A DNA stretch of 64,000 bases from Zopfochytrium polystomum (GCA_025765615.1 JAIVFJ010000036.1:62001-126000); one strand, 5' to 3'. Shown: positions 45,031 through 56,832, numbered from the stretch's first letter. Notes: a model not told the origin generated them from the letters alone. A program made the numbers and translations.

Positions 45031-45484
45031 CCTGCTGTGAGGACGACAGGCTGTCGAGCCTGTGACCTCAAATAAATTAAGTGTATACCCACTTTTTAAC
45101 TGGTAATTGTGAGGATTACCACCCTGTCTCGACCCGCGTTTTGCTGGCAAAATGTGACCAGGCTTGGATTCCTATTCTCTTATTATTTGTTGGGTTTCCA
45201 TACAGCCTCTGACTGGCTCCGTATGTCTGCCTCTGAGCTCTACCATTATTATTATTATTTATTATTGGTGATATTGCAGACAGAAAGAGTCGGTCTTGAT
45301 TCTATTCACCGATACAAGGCTCCCTTGCTCAGTGGTTAGAGCGCTCCCTTCAATTGGGAAGGTGCCAAGTTTGAGACATGCTAGTTGACAGTCTGGGCAG
45401 AAATGCAAAGTCCTACTATGCCTGGCCAATGGCCCCTCACTTTTGGAAATGACTTAGGACTGAAACACTTCTGTGGGAGAAGTG
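45031..45484. other. unidentified sequence with tRNA-like element
   Basis: AT-richer non-coding DNA with an (ATT)n stretch near 45243-45270 and the tRNA-like sequence at 45318-45386. Present again at 51716-52169. Confidence 0.5.
45318..45386 (+). repeat. tRNA-Leu(CAA)-like sequence, likely SINE head or tRNA relic
   Basis: The 5' half folds like a tRNA: GGCTCCC, D-stem GCTC/GAGC around AGTGGTTA, and a stem TCCC/GGGA with loop TTCAATT (T33, anticodon CAA). The A-box is good. The T-arm is degenerate (GTTTGAGAC instead of GTTCGANTC) and no matching acceptor 3' strand is visible, so it is not a functional tRNA. Confidence 0.5.
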
Positions 45485-48125
45485 TTCATGGATGCAGGGA
45501 GATCCAGCTTGAAGGTGACTGGATTGATTTGCTCCAAGATCTTGAAAGGTCTCAACTTGAGGTTGTCTAGCTTGGGACTTGGTCTTTTGGACTGCAAGTT
45601 CTTCCTCATGCCTGGCCAGTAAAAGTCTCTGGAAGCAAGCTCATATGTCTTGTGCTCTCCTGGGTGTCCAGCTGTTGCTGCAACATGCCTTGTCTTGAGT
45701 ATCTCAAGTTTTTCCTCTTCTTGGCTGATTTGAATCTTGTGAGGCTTGGGGTCCTTGGAAATAGCATGGGCCCACACACTGTCAGGAAGCAATGAAAGGT
45801 GTGTCTTGGATGGTGGGGTGAAACCATCTCCCCCTTCAGGTGCAAGGTCTGTTCTTCTTGACAGGGCATCAGCCACAGTGTTAAGGTGGCCAGGAGAATA
45901 GCACAGCTTAAAGTCATACTCAGAGAGCAGTTCAGCCCACCTGGCATGCCTCTGCTTGAGCAACCTCCTTGCCCTGAAGAAGGTGAGGTTCTTGTGATCA
46001 GAATAGACAGAGATGCCTTTAGAACCAGCCAAGTAGTGTCTCCAGAATTTGAATGCTTCCACAATTGCAAGCAACTCCTTGTCATGGACAGTGTAGTTAC
46101 ACTCAGCACTGTTCAGCTTCCTGGAGTAATATGCCACTGGATGCAGAGGAGCAGAGGGGTCCTGAGAGCTTGGCTGGGACAGAACAGCGCCAAGGGCATA
46201 GTCTGAGGCATCAGTTTCCAAGGTGAAGGGAAGCAAGGGATCCACATGCTTAAGGAGTGGTGCACTTGTGGTTGCTGTCTTAAGAGCTAGCCAGGCTTGC
46301 TCTGCTGCTGGGGTCCATTCAAACTTGGTGGTCTTCTTGGTGAGATCAGTGAGAGGCTTGGCTATGGCAGAATAGTTGGCAATGAAGGTTCTGTAGAAGT
46401 TGCAAAATCCAAGGAAGCTTTGAACATCCTTGATGGAATTTGGAGCCTTCCATTCAAGAATAGTTTGGATCTTGTCTGGTGCCATGGAGATCCCTTTGTC
46501 AGACACAATGAACCCCAAAAACTCAATGGAGGTCTTGTGGAATTCACACTTCTCCAGCTTTGCATAGAGGTGATGCTGTCTGAGTCTCTCCAAGACAGTC
46601 TTGACATGTCCCATATGGCTTGCAGTGTCAGATGAAAATACCAGGATATCATCCAGGTAGACAATGACAAAAAGGTCCAGAATATCCCTGAAGATGTCAT
46701 TCATCATGCCTTGGAAAATAGCTGGAGCATTGGTAAGTCCAAAGGGCATAACCAAGTACTCAAAGTGACCGTATTTGCATCGGAAGGCAGTCTTCCATTG
46801 ATCCTGGGGCTTAATTCTGACCAAATTGTAGGCACCTCTGAGGTCAATCTTGGAAAATATCCTTGCATGGCTCAGTTTGTCCAGTAATTCAGAGATGAGA
46901 GGCAGTGGATAGCGGTTCTTGACTGTCATCTCATTGAGATCTCTGTAGTCCACACAGGGTCTCAGTCCCCCATCCTTCTTCTTGACAAAAAGATGGGAGC
47001 TCCAGCTGGTGACTTGGAAGGTTGGATGAATCCCTTGTTCAGCATTTCTTCAATGTATTCTTGGAGGGCCTTGGCTTCTGGTGGAGAGAGGTGGTACAGT
47101 GGCTTGAAAGGTGGGCTGCAAGTTTCATCCTTGAGTGGGATTTCACAGTCATAAGGCCTCTGAGCTGGTAGCAGGTCTGCCTTGGTCTTGGAAAACACAT
47201 CAGCATAAGGGAGATATTCTTTTGGTAGCTTGGATGCCAGCAAAAGGTCTGATGGGTCCAGGTTGTCGTGCTCCTCAGCAGTGGGGCTTGAATTCTTGAC
47301 TGGGAACTGTGATTCTTGAATCTTTGACTGAGAGTTCTGTTCTTGGCAAAGACTGTGAGCTGTGGAACTTGAATCTTGAATGTGGACTGTGAACTGTGGT
47401 ACTTGAATCTTTGACTGTGGGTTCTGTGAACAAGAGTCATGGCCATGACTGTGAGCTCTATGAGCTCTACTTGAATCTTGACTGTGAACTGTGAACTGTG
47501 GAACTTGAGTCTTGGCTGGCTGTGAATCTTGAATCAAGGGCTTGAGAGCATGAGACTTGGGGGCTTGACTTGAGTTTTGGGTGACTGTTCCGATTGGTGG
47601 AGGTTGGACTAGACCAGTGACCCAATCAATGGCAGGGTTCTGGGCTTGCAGCCATGGTAATCCCAGGATGACAGAGAATGTGGGTGAGCCAAGATCCAAT
47701 ACTTCCAGATTGACCATGGATGGTGGAAAGTCTTGGGTGTGGAGGTTTAGCTTGGTTTCATGGCTGATTTCCTTGAACAGAGCATGATTGGCAAAGTGGA
47801 CCTTGAGGGGTGTGGATTTCTTGATCGTAGGAATGGCACAAGACTTGGCAAGGGTGGCATCAATGATGTTGCAGGATGATCCAGAGTCTATAAGGGCCTT
47901 GGTTGTGATGGTTGACTTGGGTGAGAGTTGAATCTTGACATCCATGGTGAGTTGGTGGGGCTTGGAATCTGAGGTGTTTGTGGTGCTGGTGGTGGTGATG
48001 AAACAGGGGCAGCTTGGAGGAGGGTCCAGGGAATTGCCCCTCAGTGAGCCTGGACCTGGGAGTTTGGGTGCTTCTTCCTTGGGCAGTCCTTGACAGCATG
48101 CTCCTTGGAGCCACAGTAAAAACAC
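45454..48125 (-). pseudogene. copy 2 pol, frameshifted and truncated
   Basis: Same as copy 1 pol, except that the A6 run near 46986 is A5. The frame therefore shifts before the RT core (first part ends at 46962, second part is open from 46953). The C-terminus is cut at the duplication junction and runs into unrelated codons (NTSPTEVFQS). RT, RNase H and the integrase-deleted linker are otherwise preserved. Confidence 0.85.
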
Positions 48126-48964
48126 AGTCCCTGCTGGGCCCTCCTTGTTTTCTCCTCTTGGCTCAGAGGACCCTTAGGAAGTGTCTCAACTGCATCCACT
48201 TGCATGGGTTCAGGAACTGTAAGAGCTTGAGGAACTGGGGTAGGTCTTGATGTAGTTCCTACTTGTCTTTGCTTCAGCCTCTTGGAGTAGAGTCTGTTGT
48301 CAATCTTGATGGCAAGGAGAATGTACTCTTCCAAGGTCTCAGGGATGTGCAGAGACTGGGAGAGCATGTCTTGGATAGACTCATGGAGACCATCATGGTA
48401 CAGCTCCATCAGAGCTGCATCATTGTATCCAGAGTCTCTGGCAAGTTGCTTGAATTGGTTGGTGTAGGCCACACAAGATTGCTTTCCTTGCTTGATATGC
48501 TTGAGCTTGGATCTTGCTGTCCAAGATGCGTAGGGGTCACCAAAGGTAGCTTCCAGCCCTTCCCAGAGCTCTTGCAGGGTGGTGGGTGTGCTTGGGAGAG
48601 ATCTGTACCATGATTGAGCTTGACCAGACAGGAGGGTGCTTGTGAAAAGAACCTTGACTTGCTCACTGGGAAATCTTGAAGGTTGGAGAAGGATGACATT
48701 CTCCACAGTGGCCATGAAGTTCCTGAGGTCTTTGGCCAGCCCAGTGAACTTGTCAGGGCTGGGAACCTTGGGCTCTCTTGCTTGGTTGGCTTGAGGCAGG
48801 GGAAGAGCTTGATGTTCTTGTTGGTGAAGTTGTTGTTGAAGCTGGTGCTGCTGGTGAAGGACTTGTTCTTGAAGTTGGTGTGTCTGTCTTGAAAGGGCTT
48901 GCAATTGGTCCATCAAGGCTTGGAAGGCAGTTGCATCAGGGAAGGTGTTGTTTGGGTCAGACAT
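48041..48964 (-). CDS. copy 2 gag
   Basis: 307 residues, identical in protein sequence to the copy 1 gag, with a complete CCHC knuckle and the CCCAAAC heptamer at 48062-48068. A 5' LTR with a TATA box lies upstream, so it could be transcribed, but the element lacks a 3' LTR. Confidence 0.9.
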   Translation of the reverse strand: MSDPNNTFPDATAFQALMDQLQALSRQTHQLQEQVLHQQHQLQQQLHQQEHQALPLPQANQAREPKVPSPDKFTGLAKDLRNFMATVENVILLQPSRFPSEQVKVLFTSTLLSGQAQSWYRSLPSTPTTLQELWEGLEATFGDPYASWTARSKLKHIKQGKQSCVAYTNQFKQLARDSGYNDAALMELYHDGLHESIQDMLSQSLHIPETLEEYILLAIKIDNRLYSKRLKQRQVGTTSRPTPVPQALTVPEPMQVDAVETLPKGPLSQEEKTRRAQQGLCFYCGSKEHAVKDCPRKKHPNSQVQAH

Positions 48965-49004
48965 GATGGCAGAGAGTAGTAGGAGAGGGTGAAGTGAATT
49001 ATGA

Positions 49005-49312
49005 TGTCAGGAACAGGGCAGGACAGGACAAGGCAGACAAGGAACTGAGAGGAGTGATGATTGTATTGGAAACAATAATTCACTTGAGGGATGGGACAGG
49101 TCCCCCATCCCCCTTTTATACCTTTTGAGAGTGTTCCTTGTCAAGACTCCAAGAAAGTTCCAGAAAGAGCAATTAGTAATACAATGATACCAATGATACC
49201 AAAGACAACAAGACAAGTCAGGAAAGCAAAGAAGGTTCCAGAAGGTTCCACAAGGTTCCATGAAGGAATGTTCTAGAAGGTTCCAGAGGTTTCCAGAGGG
49301 TGATTCATAACA
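49005..49312 (-). repeat. copy 2 5' LTR (308 bp)
   Basis: Duplicate of 42320-42627 at an offset of 6685 bp. Confidence 0.9.
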
Positions 49313-49407
49313 TGTCCCATCCCTCCAGTGAATTATTGTTTTCAATACAATCATCACTTCTCTCAGTTCCTTGTCTGCCTTGCCCTGTCCTGCCATGTTC
49401 CTGACAG
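49313..49407 (+). repeat. older LTR right fragment, duplicated
   Basis: Duplicate of 42628-42722. Confidence 0.9.
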
Positions 49408-51715
49408 ACATAGTATGTATCTCTTGTGGAAGGAAATTTCATCAATTGGTTGCTCAATGCTTTCTTTGCTTTGCAGTTTTTGCCTCAGCACTATCAAGAG
49501 CCTTCCTTTTCACATGATCAAAAGTTCCACTGCCAAATATATGATCACTAAAAAATTTTCCAAGCCAAAAGCCAATTTTGCATTGAGGGCAGACAGTTGT
49601 TGTCCTTGTTCTTCGTGTTGGGTGTTTCCACATGCAACAAATAGGGCTTTCCATCACTTCAGCCAGCCAAAAGGGTCAAGTTTGTAGGCATAAACCCATT
49701 TGCAGAACATTGTGCATTTGCCAGGAGGAAGATCTGCCCATTCTCAGACCCTGTGCTTGTCCATGAGAGAGTGAAGTTCCTCAAGCTCGGATGCAGTCCA
49801 TTCTTCGTTGTAGTATGATGGTGGGCTTCCTTGTGGGAACTTGGCACTGGTGGGAGTTGTGATAGGTGAATTGGTTCTTTAGGGAAAAAGCGCTTTGGAA
49901 ATAATGGTTCTGGCTTGGCTGATGCAAGGTAGAGTCGCAAGAGATGGCGAGTGATTGTTTGATTTGCAAGTACCTTGTGAAGTCCAGTTGGTGCATCTTT
50001 GATGTTGACAATGACTGATGGTTCTGGTTCAGTGCTGATGGATGCTGCTATGCGGTCTGCTGATGGAGTTTGGCTCTCTTCAGGTTCGTCTTCATCCTTG
50101 CCCAGGACAACAGCAAATGTGTAAGGGTTCCAACCATAGTCGTCATCGTCATCATCCTCTTCCATATCTTGGGGAAGAGTTGGAGGTTGATCTGAGGTAT
50201 TTGTTGATGATGATGGCGTCTGTCCCCCCCTGGAAGCCTGGCACAGTTCCTGGCGAGTACAAGAGGAGGGAGCACCGTCAGGAGAAGAGTTGGATAATTG
50301 ACAGTAAGAGTCAAGTGGTGGCTTGACAGGCTTGAAAGAAGGAGAGCTGTCAGTTTCAGGAAAATCTGTAAAATCATCAGAAAGAGAAGTTAAGAAATCG
50401 AAATGAAGGGATTGAAGCTTAGCCTCGCTGTGGACAAGGCCAGGAAAGACATGCTCATGCAAGTTGTAGTGGTGTGTCTGAAGAATGGCCCATGCAGCAA
50501 AGTCCTAACTGAGGGTAATAGACTCACTATCTGTGTCAAAACCCAAGAAGAGTCCAAGTGAGGCGCAGGAAGAGAACTTGGTGTGTGAGTTGCAGGTTCT
50601 GTGTACTCACTGTTGAGTGTGACAATGAGGCAGCCAAAAATTCTAAGGTCGCGTAGGTTGGGTTTTCAGCCTTGGTAATATTCAAATGGAATTTGACCGG
50701 TGCAAGTGTGTTGCACATGATTGCGCAGAAATGAAGCGTGGCATATTGCGTAGGACCAGAAGAACCGTGGAAGCTGTGCTTCAATCAGGAGACAGGAAGC
50801 AATGTGGGTGATGGCTTGGATGGCATTTTCTGCAACACCATCACCCTTCTTGACATCGGGACAGAAGGCTGAAAGATGATGGGCAGTTGGTGGTTGATAC
50901 AGTAGGCCTCAAATTACTAAGTATTAAGACCAAGGTTGTCTGCCTGTACAAATTGTGTTTACTGAGTGGGGAAGAGTTGCTCTTCAAAATCAATGTGATC
51001 ATTTATCCACTGAGTGACACCTGCTGTGCAAGCAACAGTGTTTACCCAAGTGTAGCCTGTGGCGTAGTTGACAATAACTTCAAAGTAGTTGAAACCATCA
51101 AGAGAAGTGTACTGATCTTGCCAGTTTGGTCAGTACACAGCAACTGCAGCAGAGCAAAATCAAAACGAGGCTTGGCCATGAGGTGTTGCTGGCACATCTT
51201 TGCCATATCGCAAATGAAGCAAGGCTCACATGTTGTTGGTGGTGGAGCAGGAGCACCATTGACATCACCAGACTTGAGAGTGTTGTGTACTTGCTCTCAG
51301 TGGGTGGCCAAACGTTGGTGGCAGAGATCACATGCAGTTGCTGGTGATTCGTAGGCAATGGGCTCAACTGACTCTGTGCAGATGGGTGCTGGAATGAGAT
51401 GAGTTGATAGAGGCCAACTTCATCGCAGCATTCATGAACTCTGATGAAGTCATGATGTGATGCTGAATCCAGTACTTGACAGTTGCTTCGACAGCCAAAA
51501 TTGGTCCAGCTTCTCAGCAGCAGTTGGGACATAGAGGTAGTTTGGTGAAAGTATTTCACCAGCCTCTGGCTCTGGTGTTGTTCCCACCATTTTGGCAGTG
51601 CAGCCAGAAACACCATCTGTCCCACTGATCCTTGGTAGATGTGTGATGTATACATGGTAGGCCTCCTCATTGCAGAAAGTCCTCTCAAGAGGGAACAGGT
51701 CTGTCTGCATTAGGT
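49408..51715 (-). pseudogene. Ty1/Copia pol relic, duplicated copy
   Basis: Duplicate of 42723-45030 with the same stops and frameshifts. Confidence 0.7.
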
Positions 51716-52002
51716 CCTGCTGTGAGGACGACAGGCTGTCGAGCCTGTGACCTCAAATAAATTAAGTGTATACCCACTTTTTAACTGGTAATTGTGAGGA
51801 TTACCACCCTGTCTCGACCCGCGTTTTGCTGGCAAAATGTGACTAGGCTTGGATTCCTATTCTCTTATTATTTGTTGGGTTTCCATACAGCCTCTGACTG
51901 GCTCCGTATGTCTGCCTCTGAGCTCTACCATTATTATTATTATTTATTATTGGTGATATTGCAGACAGAAAGAGTCGGTCTTGATTCTATTCACCGATAC
52001 AA

Positions 52003-52071
52003 GGCTCCCTTGCTCAGTGGTTAGAGCGCTCCCTTCAATTGGGAAGGTGCCAAGTTTGAGACATGCTAGTT
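52003..52071 (+). repeat. tRNA-Leu(CAA)-like sequence, duplicated copy
   Basis: Duplicate of 45318-45386. Here the natural right flank continues past the duplication end (GCTAAGCCCAG...). Confidence 0.5.
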
Positions 52072-52169
52072 GACAGTCTGGGCAGAAATGCAAAGTCCTA
52101 CTATGCCTGGCCAATGGCCCCTCACTTTTGGAAATGACTTAGGACTGAAACACTTCTGTGGGAGAAGTG

Positions 52170-55131
52170 CTAAGCCCAGATGGACAGAGTTAACAAGATG
52201 ATGGCAGAGCTAACAAGCTCTACCACCAGCTACCATGATGTAATACCTCATAAAAGGGTATGAGATCACAGGGTTTTTCTTTATCTTTTCATTGGTGATT
52301 TTTACTTATTTTTCCAATTAGTAATTTTTCCTGTTTTTCCTGTTTTTCCTGTTTTCTCTTTTATTTATTCCTTGTTTGTCTCTGTCTGTGTCTTTTCTTT
52401 CTTGTGTGGCTGAGAGTGACTGTCTTCTTATCTGCACCAATCATTTCTTGCCAGCCCTCTCCCTTCTGTTTGCCAAGAAATGCCCCATGATTCTCTGGGC
52501 TGTCTTCCTTGTTTGGCTGGCTCAGCCCCATTTCTTGGTGATACACTCCTCCCATTCTTTTCTTTACTATTTTATTTATTATTTTGCTGTTTTGTATGTG
52601 TTTTCCCTCCTTTTTCCCTCCTCCCTGGTGATTCCAACCCTTTCCTATTTAAGCAGCTGCCCCCCATCTTGTTGACTGTGAGAACCTGTGCCTGAAGTCC
52701 CTTGCCTGCCCTTTTCTTCCTGACTGTATGTAGAGCTGGGGGTGGCAGTCCCCTGGTGTGTGACAGGAGGTTGAAGTCCTCTTGGCCATGATGGCAGTGT
52801 GCTGGGTTCAAGCCCCAGTGCACCTCACCAATTCTGCATGCTGCTTAGGTTGGACTGGGTAGGAGCCACTTGGTGATGGAAGGATGGAGGGTAAATCTGT
52901 GGTGGTGCCTCTAGGTTCCTGTCAATACATCTAGTCAAATCCAGGTCTCTCAAGGGGATATGAATGAGCTGTCTGGCCAGGTACTGCTGCAGGAATGGTC
53001 TCTCAGGTATGCCCCCTCCTCCCTGGTTGTTGGCTCCTGTGGCCTCTGGTAGGCCTGGTCTTCACTGGGTTCAGACCCTCTTTCTCTCAGATTAATGCCT
53101 GTGATGTCATGGTGCCACATTTGGGTGAGGGAGTGGGTGTTAACCTTCCTTGCTTCTAAGATAGGGAATTCCTCTGGCTTGGTGAAGCAGATGTCTGTGT
53201 CCTAGTAGGATGAAGTAAGAAGAGTCCCACTGTCTCCCACCCCTGTGTGCCCCCTCCTTGGATTGAGTTGGAACTTCTCCTTGGAGTGAGACAAGTTGTG
53301 TCTGGTTCTGTTAAGTGGAAAACAGTTCTGATTTAATTCAACAGACACCTCTGCACACTAACTGTTCCTTGTGTTTGCCCTTTGTGTCCAACCCCCTCCA
53401 ACTTAGGGCTTGTCTTTGACAGAGAGGGAGCCTTGCTCCATGGTGGTGGCTCCAACAGACCAGGGTCTGGCCACTTTCCTCCCCACTCTCTTGTCTTCTT
53501 CAGTTGGATTGGAGTGCTGCACTTAGTGCCGCTCCCTGGAGCTTGCTGCATCTTGCGCCTCCAGCATTGTTACCAGATTTCCCGGTCCCCTTTGGCTTTG
53601 GCTTTTGCCTCCCATTGGGCCCACTCTGTGTCATGGACCAGAGAACCCTGCACATTTTTTGCTAGTGTGCCACCTTTTCACAGTTGCCTTTGGTCTGGGT
53701 GTGAGAGTCTTCTCTTTGTGTGTAGTAAGAGAGTTTCTTTGTGTTTCTTGGGCTTCTTAAGACTCCAAATACATTGTCCTGTCTAGTGACCCCTAGACAT
53801 CTCCTTTTTGCCCTTTTTCACTCTTCAGGATTGGTATTTAGGTCATTGCTCTATTTGCCACTCATAGCCCAGGGTGAGGATTAGAGAGCACAGTCTCACA
53901 CTGCATTGCTTTTTCGCCAAGACCTTGGTCTGAAGGTTGCTGATAAAGTCGTTGAATTTCGTCAGCATCCTGCTGGTGAACATGCTGACAAAGGAGATTA
54001 GGTTGGACAACATTGTGTTGCGCTTAGTGATGATCGAGTTGCAGGAGAAACCAGTGGCTCGAAAATTCAGAGGAGTTGCTTGACAGTGCAGCAGTGATGA
54101 GTGGTAACTCTTCGAGTTGTTTGAAGCTGTACTTGATGAAGAAAATGGTTCAGGAGAGAAGATGTGTGTTGCACACAATGCTTGTTGCAAGCTGCCTATT
54201 GGAAGAAAAATTCTGAAATTCTAATAGCAGTTTGGCACTGCCGAAAAGCGACTGTGTGCCAATTTCAGGCCGAAAATCAAAGTTTTGGTGGCGTTGTGCT
54301 TGAGGGTGTGATGTAAAGCGAAATGGAGGGAACTTAGAGCAATTTGGTGTGCAGCTGGGGTGAACACAGGAAAGGACAAAATGGTGATTGGAGGTACTGG
54401 TAGTTTGACTTTTAGGCCCTTCTTTGCAAAATCTCTTGTTGCTCCTGCTGTTGGCCTTGTATCCAAAGCGCTCATTACAAATCAAAAGAACGGAAGCAGA
54501 GCTATTCAGGTGTGTAAGGGCGTCCTCTGATCGCTCACGGTCATTGAGAAAATAGCTGATAAAGTTGGATCAGTTGTTTCCGACTTTGGAGGCCAATCGA
54601 ATTGTGTAGAGAAGTTGTAGAGGGCTCTGTGATAGTTTGTGGGAAAGTGGAGATTCAGGCCTTTCGATTGCATTATTGCAAGCCCAGATTGAATGACAGA
54701 CTTGGCTGGGAGAGGGCGTCGAAAACTTTTAGCCTACAACGAGAAGGTCTCTGAAGTTGAGCTAGGCTGATCCTGTTTGTTGGAGTTGGTAGAGTCGGTT
54801 GTTCTTAGCGAGAATCTGCGTTTTATGCAGCCAGATAGCTGGCAGGCTGTTGTGGAAACCAGCGTAGTCTTTATCGCACTAGCTACATCATCTTCATCGA
54901 TGCCAGGTGCATTGCAATTGCCGTTACCTGTTTTACAGCAACAGCACTGGAGGCAAACCTGAAGCCGGTCAGAAGCATCAAATCAGACCCTGATACTTAC
55001 TGATAGAATCTCAAATCAACACGTTGTAAACAGCCTACTCTGAGTGAGTGAGTGGAAGGAGTGAATGAAGTGGAGATGTGTGTTTATGGGTGGACCTTCT
55101 CCCCAATTTGGAGAGAAAGAGAAAAACTCTG
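52170..55131. other. gene-free repeat-like region
   Basis: T-rich sequence with a short TGTTTTTCC tandem (about 52327-52355), then moderately GC sequence. Open frames at 53382-53786 and 53843-54485 show no motif and no homologue in the window. Probably decayed transposon DNA, but I could not identify it. Confidence 0.4.
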
Positions 55132-55437
55132 TTATGAATAATTGATACATAATGGTGATATGCATGCAATAACAGTTGCTAGGCAAGTGTGACTGACACA
55201 GGGTAAAACCCTCTCTTATATTATCTGCTTGAGCAGAGGAGGAGGAAAACTGTTAACACCAGGTTTCTGTTCCACTTAATACTCGGAGTATTTGTCAACA
55301 GCACAAGCCATTGCCCAGGTCTGCATTGGCGGTGACTTGCTCTCCGCATGGGCATCATGAGAACAATAATGGATAGTCACAATAGGTTCAGGTCTGTCTT
55401 GTGCCTCTTGCAGCTAACCAGTCAGTTCCACCTAACA
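55132..55437 (+). repeat. second-family LTR-like repeat, plus orientation
   Basis: Starts TGTTATGAATAATTG and ends CTAACA. About 265 bp of it is repeated, inverted and diverged, at 56439-56705. Its first ten bases equal those of the Gypsy LTR, but the rest is unrelated. Confidence 0.6.
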
Positions 55438-56438
55438 GTAATTGTCTGCATGAACAGTTCGATAGACTCCCTCCAACCCAGCTAGCAGACACAGGATTAT
55501 GTTTCCTCCAAGTCCTCCAGCACTAAACCTTCCTGACTGCTCCACTTATGCTGACGTCATTCCAGATCAAAACGCCAATGAACCTGGAAAGCTCCTCTTT
55601 TGTGAATCATGCTTCACCACCAGATCCCAAGTCTGCTCCTTCATCAAGCTCATTGCCAGATTCTCCAGAAGGCTGAGAATTGCCCAAATTAGCTAACTCC
55701 GCCTCCTTTTGCTTCATTTTCCCATTCTTTTAGCGATGTAGTTCATGTTTCTATGAAATGCGATCAGTTCTGCACTTCATGATTCCAAACGAGATCAAAT
55801 GCATCCTTTGGGGTGAACAGTTTGGCCTGCTTTGCTGGGATATGAGCAGCTTTTGAGAGTTCTCCAGTTTCATTCCAATGCTGAAATGGATGAAAGTTGC
55901 ATGCTTTTGTCACTGCTTCAACCCACTCAGCTGGGCTGGTTGTGTGTCGCTCACCTGTGCAAGGAGTTTAACAATGTATCGCTCAAACTGATCTGCATTG
56001 ACAGTCACAGTTCCCTCAACCATCTCAACATAATGAGATCCATCATTGGCCAACGGAGCAGGACCAGGAGGAAGATTGCCAGAGGAGACAACTTAAACTG
56101 CAGAAATTGCTGCATCAATCAGTGCTGCTGAAGTAGTCCTGACACTTTCAGAGTCCATCATCCCACCAGCAGCACATCCAGAGTGTCAATCACTTGTCCA
56201 GACCTCAGATTCCTAGTTTCACCGCTTGAAGCAGATCCAGAAATAGGTGAGTTTACATAAGGATCAGGCTAAGTAGAAGCCCCTGCTGCCACTCCCTTGT
56301 CCAGCACTGAGGCTTTGTGCATTTCTCCAACTCTGAAGCTCTGAGCACCATGTTGCAGGCCATCAGACTCACATGTCTGATGAATGGTTACGTTAGAAAT
56401 ATCTGTTCCTGCCTGACTTGCCATGGTGCGTTAGACGA
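55438..56438 (-). pseudogene. decayed gag-like interior between inverted LTR-like repeats
   Basis: On the minus strand, just past the 56439 LTR-like end, an ATG opens a 51-codon frame (56424 downward, MASQAGTDISNVTIHQ...). It is followed in other frames by VEGTVTVNADQFERYIVKLL and EWVEAVTKACNFHPFQHWNE, which look like Gag of an LTR element. Stops and frame changes are frequent. Family not determined. Confidence 0.4.
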
Positions 56439-56705
56439 AACTGACTGATTCACAGCAAGAGGCACAAGAAAGACCTGAACCTATTGTGACTATCAGTCAT
56501 ACTTCTCACGATGCCCATGCGGAGAGCAAGCCACCGCCAATGCAGACCTGGGCACTGACTTGTGCTGTTAACAAATACTCTGAGTATTAAGTGGAACAGA
56601 AACCTGGTGTTAACAGTTTTCCTCCTCCTCTGCTCAAGCAGATAATATAAGAGAGGGTTTTACCCTGTGTCAGTCACACTTGCCTAGCAACTGTTATTGC
56701 ATGCA
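56439..56705 (-). repeat. second-family LTR-like repeat, minus orientation, truncated
   Basis: Inverted match to 55163-55437. Its outer end is cut where Gypsy copy 3 begins at 56706. Confidence 0.6.
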
Positions 56706-56734
56706 TGTTATGAATCACCCTCTGGAAACCTCTG

Positions 56735-56832
56735 GAACCTTCCAGAACATTCCTTCATGGAACCTTCTGGAACCTTCTGGAACCTTCTAGAACATTCCTT
56801 CATGGAACCTTGTGGAACCTTCTGGAACCTTC
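56735..56832 (+). promoter_or_regulatory. heat-shock-element-like array in LTR U3
   Basis: Strictly alternating GAA and TTC triplets with 2-nt spacers: four units (56735-56752), eight units (56760-56797) and six units with one imperfect (56805-56832). nGAAnnTTCn is the binding grammar of trimeric heat shock factor. The array ends about 110 bp upstream of the TATA box. Confidence 0.6.

Larger units (their letters stand above)
38799..45484. repeat. 6.69-kb tandem duplication, unit 1
   Basis: Unit 1 (6686 bp) is repeated immediately as 45485-52169 (6685 bp). It contains most of copy 1 (without the chromodomain and 3' LTR), the older LTR fragment, the Copia relic and the tRNA-like sequence. The junction reads GAGAAGTG|TTCATGG with no shared bases at the breakpoints. 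I found one 1-bp indel and one C/T substitution between units. Confidence 0.9.
45485..49312 (-). mobile_element. Gypsy chromovirus copy 2 (truncated by duplication)
   Basis: Contains 5' LTR, gag and pol of the duplicated copy 1, but stops before the chromodomain and has no 3' LTR. It shares the integrase deletion of copy 1, so it is a segmental duplicate and not an independent insertion. Confidence 0.9.
45485..52169. repeat. 6.69-kb tandem duplication, unit 2
   Basis: Second unit, near-identical to 38799-45484. It begins inside pol, just 5' (in pol sense) of the chromodomain segment. Confidence 0.9.

Noticed and set aside
45318..45386. Functional tRNA-Leu gene
   Set aside because: Degenerate B-box/T-arm and no complementary acceptor strand.
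56735..56832. CRISPR-like or minisatellite array
   Set aside because: Units are short alternating inverted triplets within an LTR, not direct repeats with unique spacers, and the organism appears eukaryotic.
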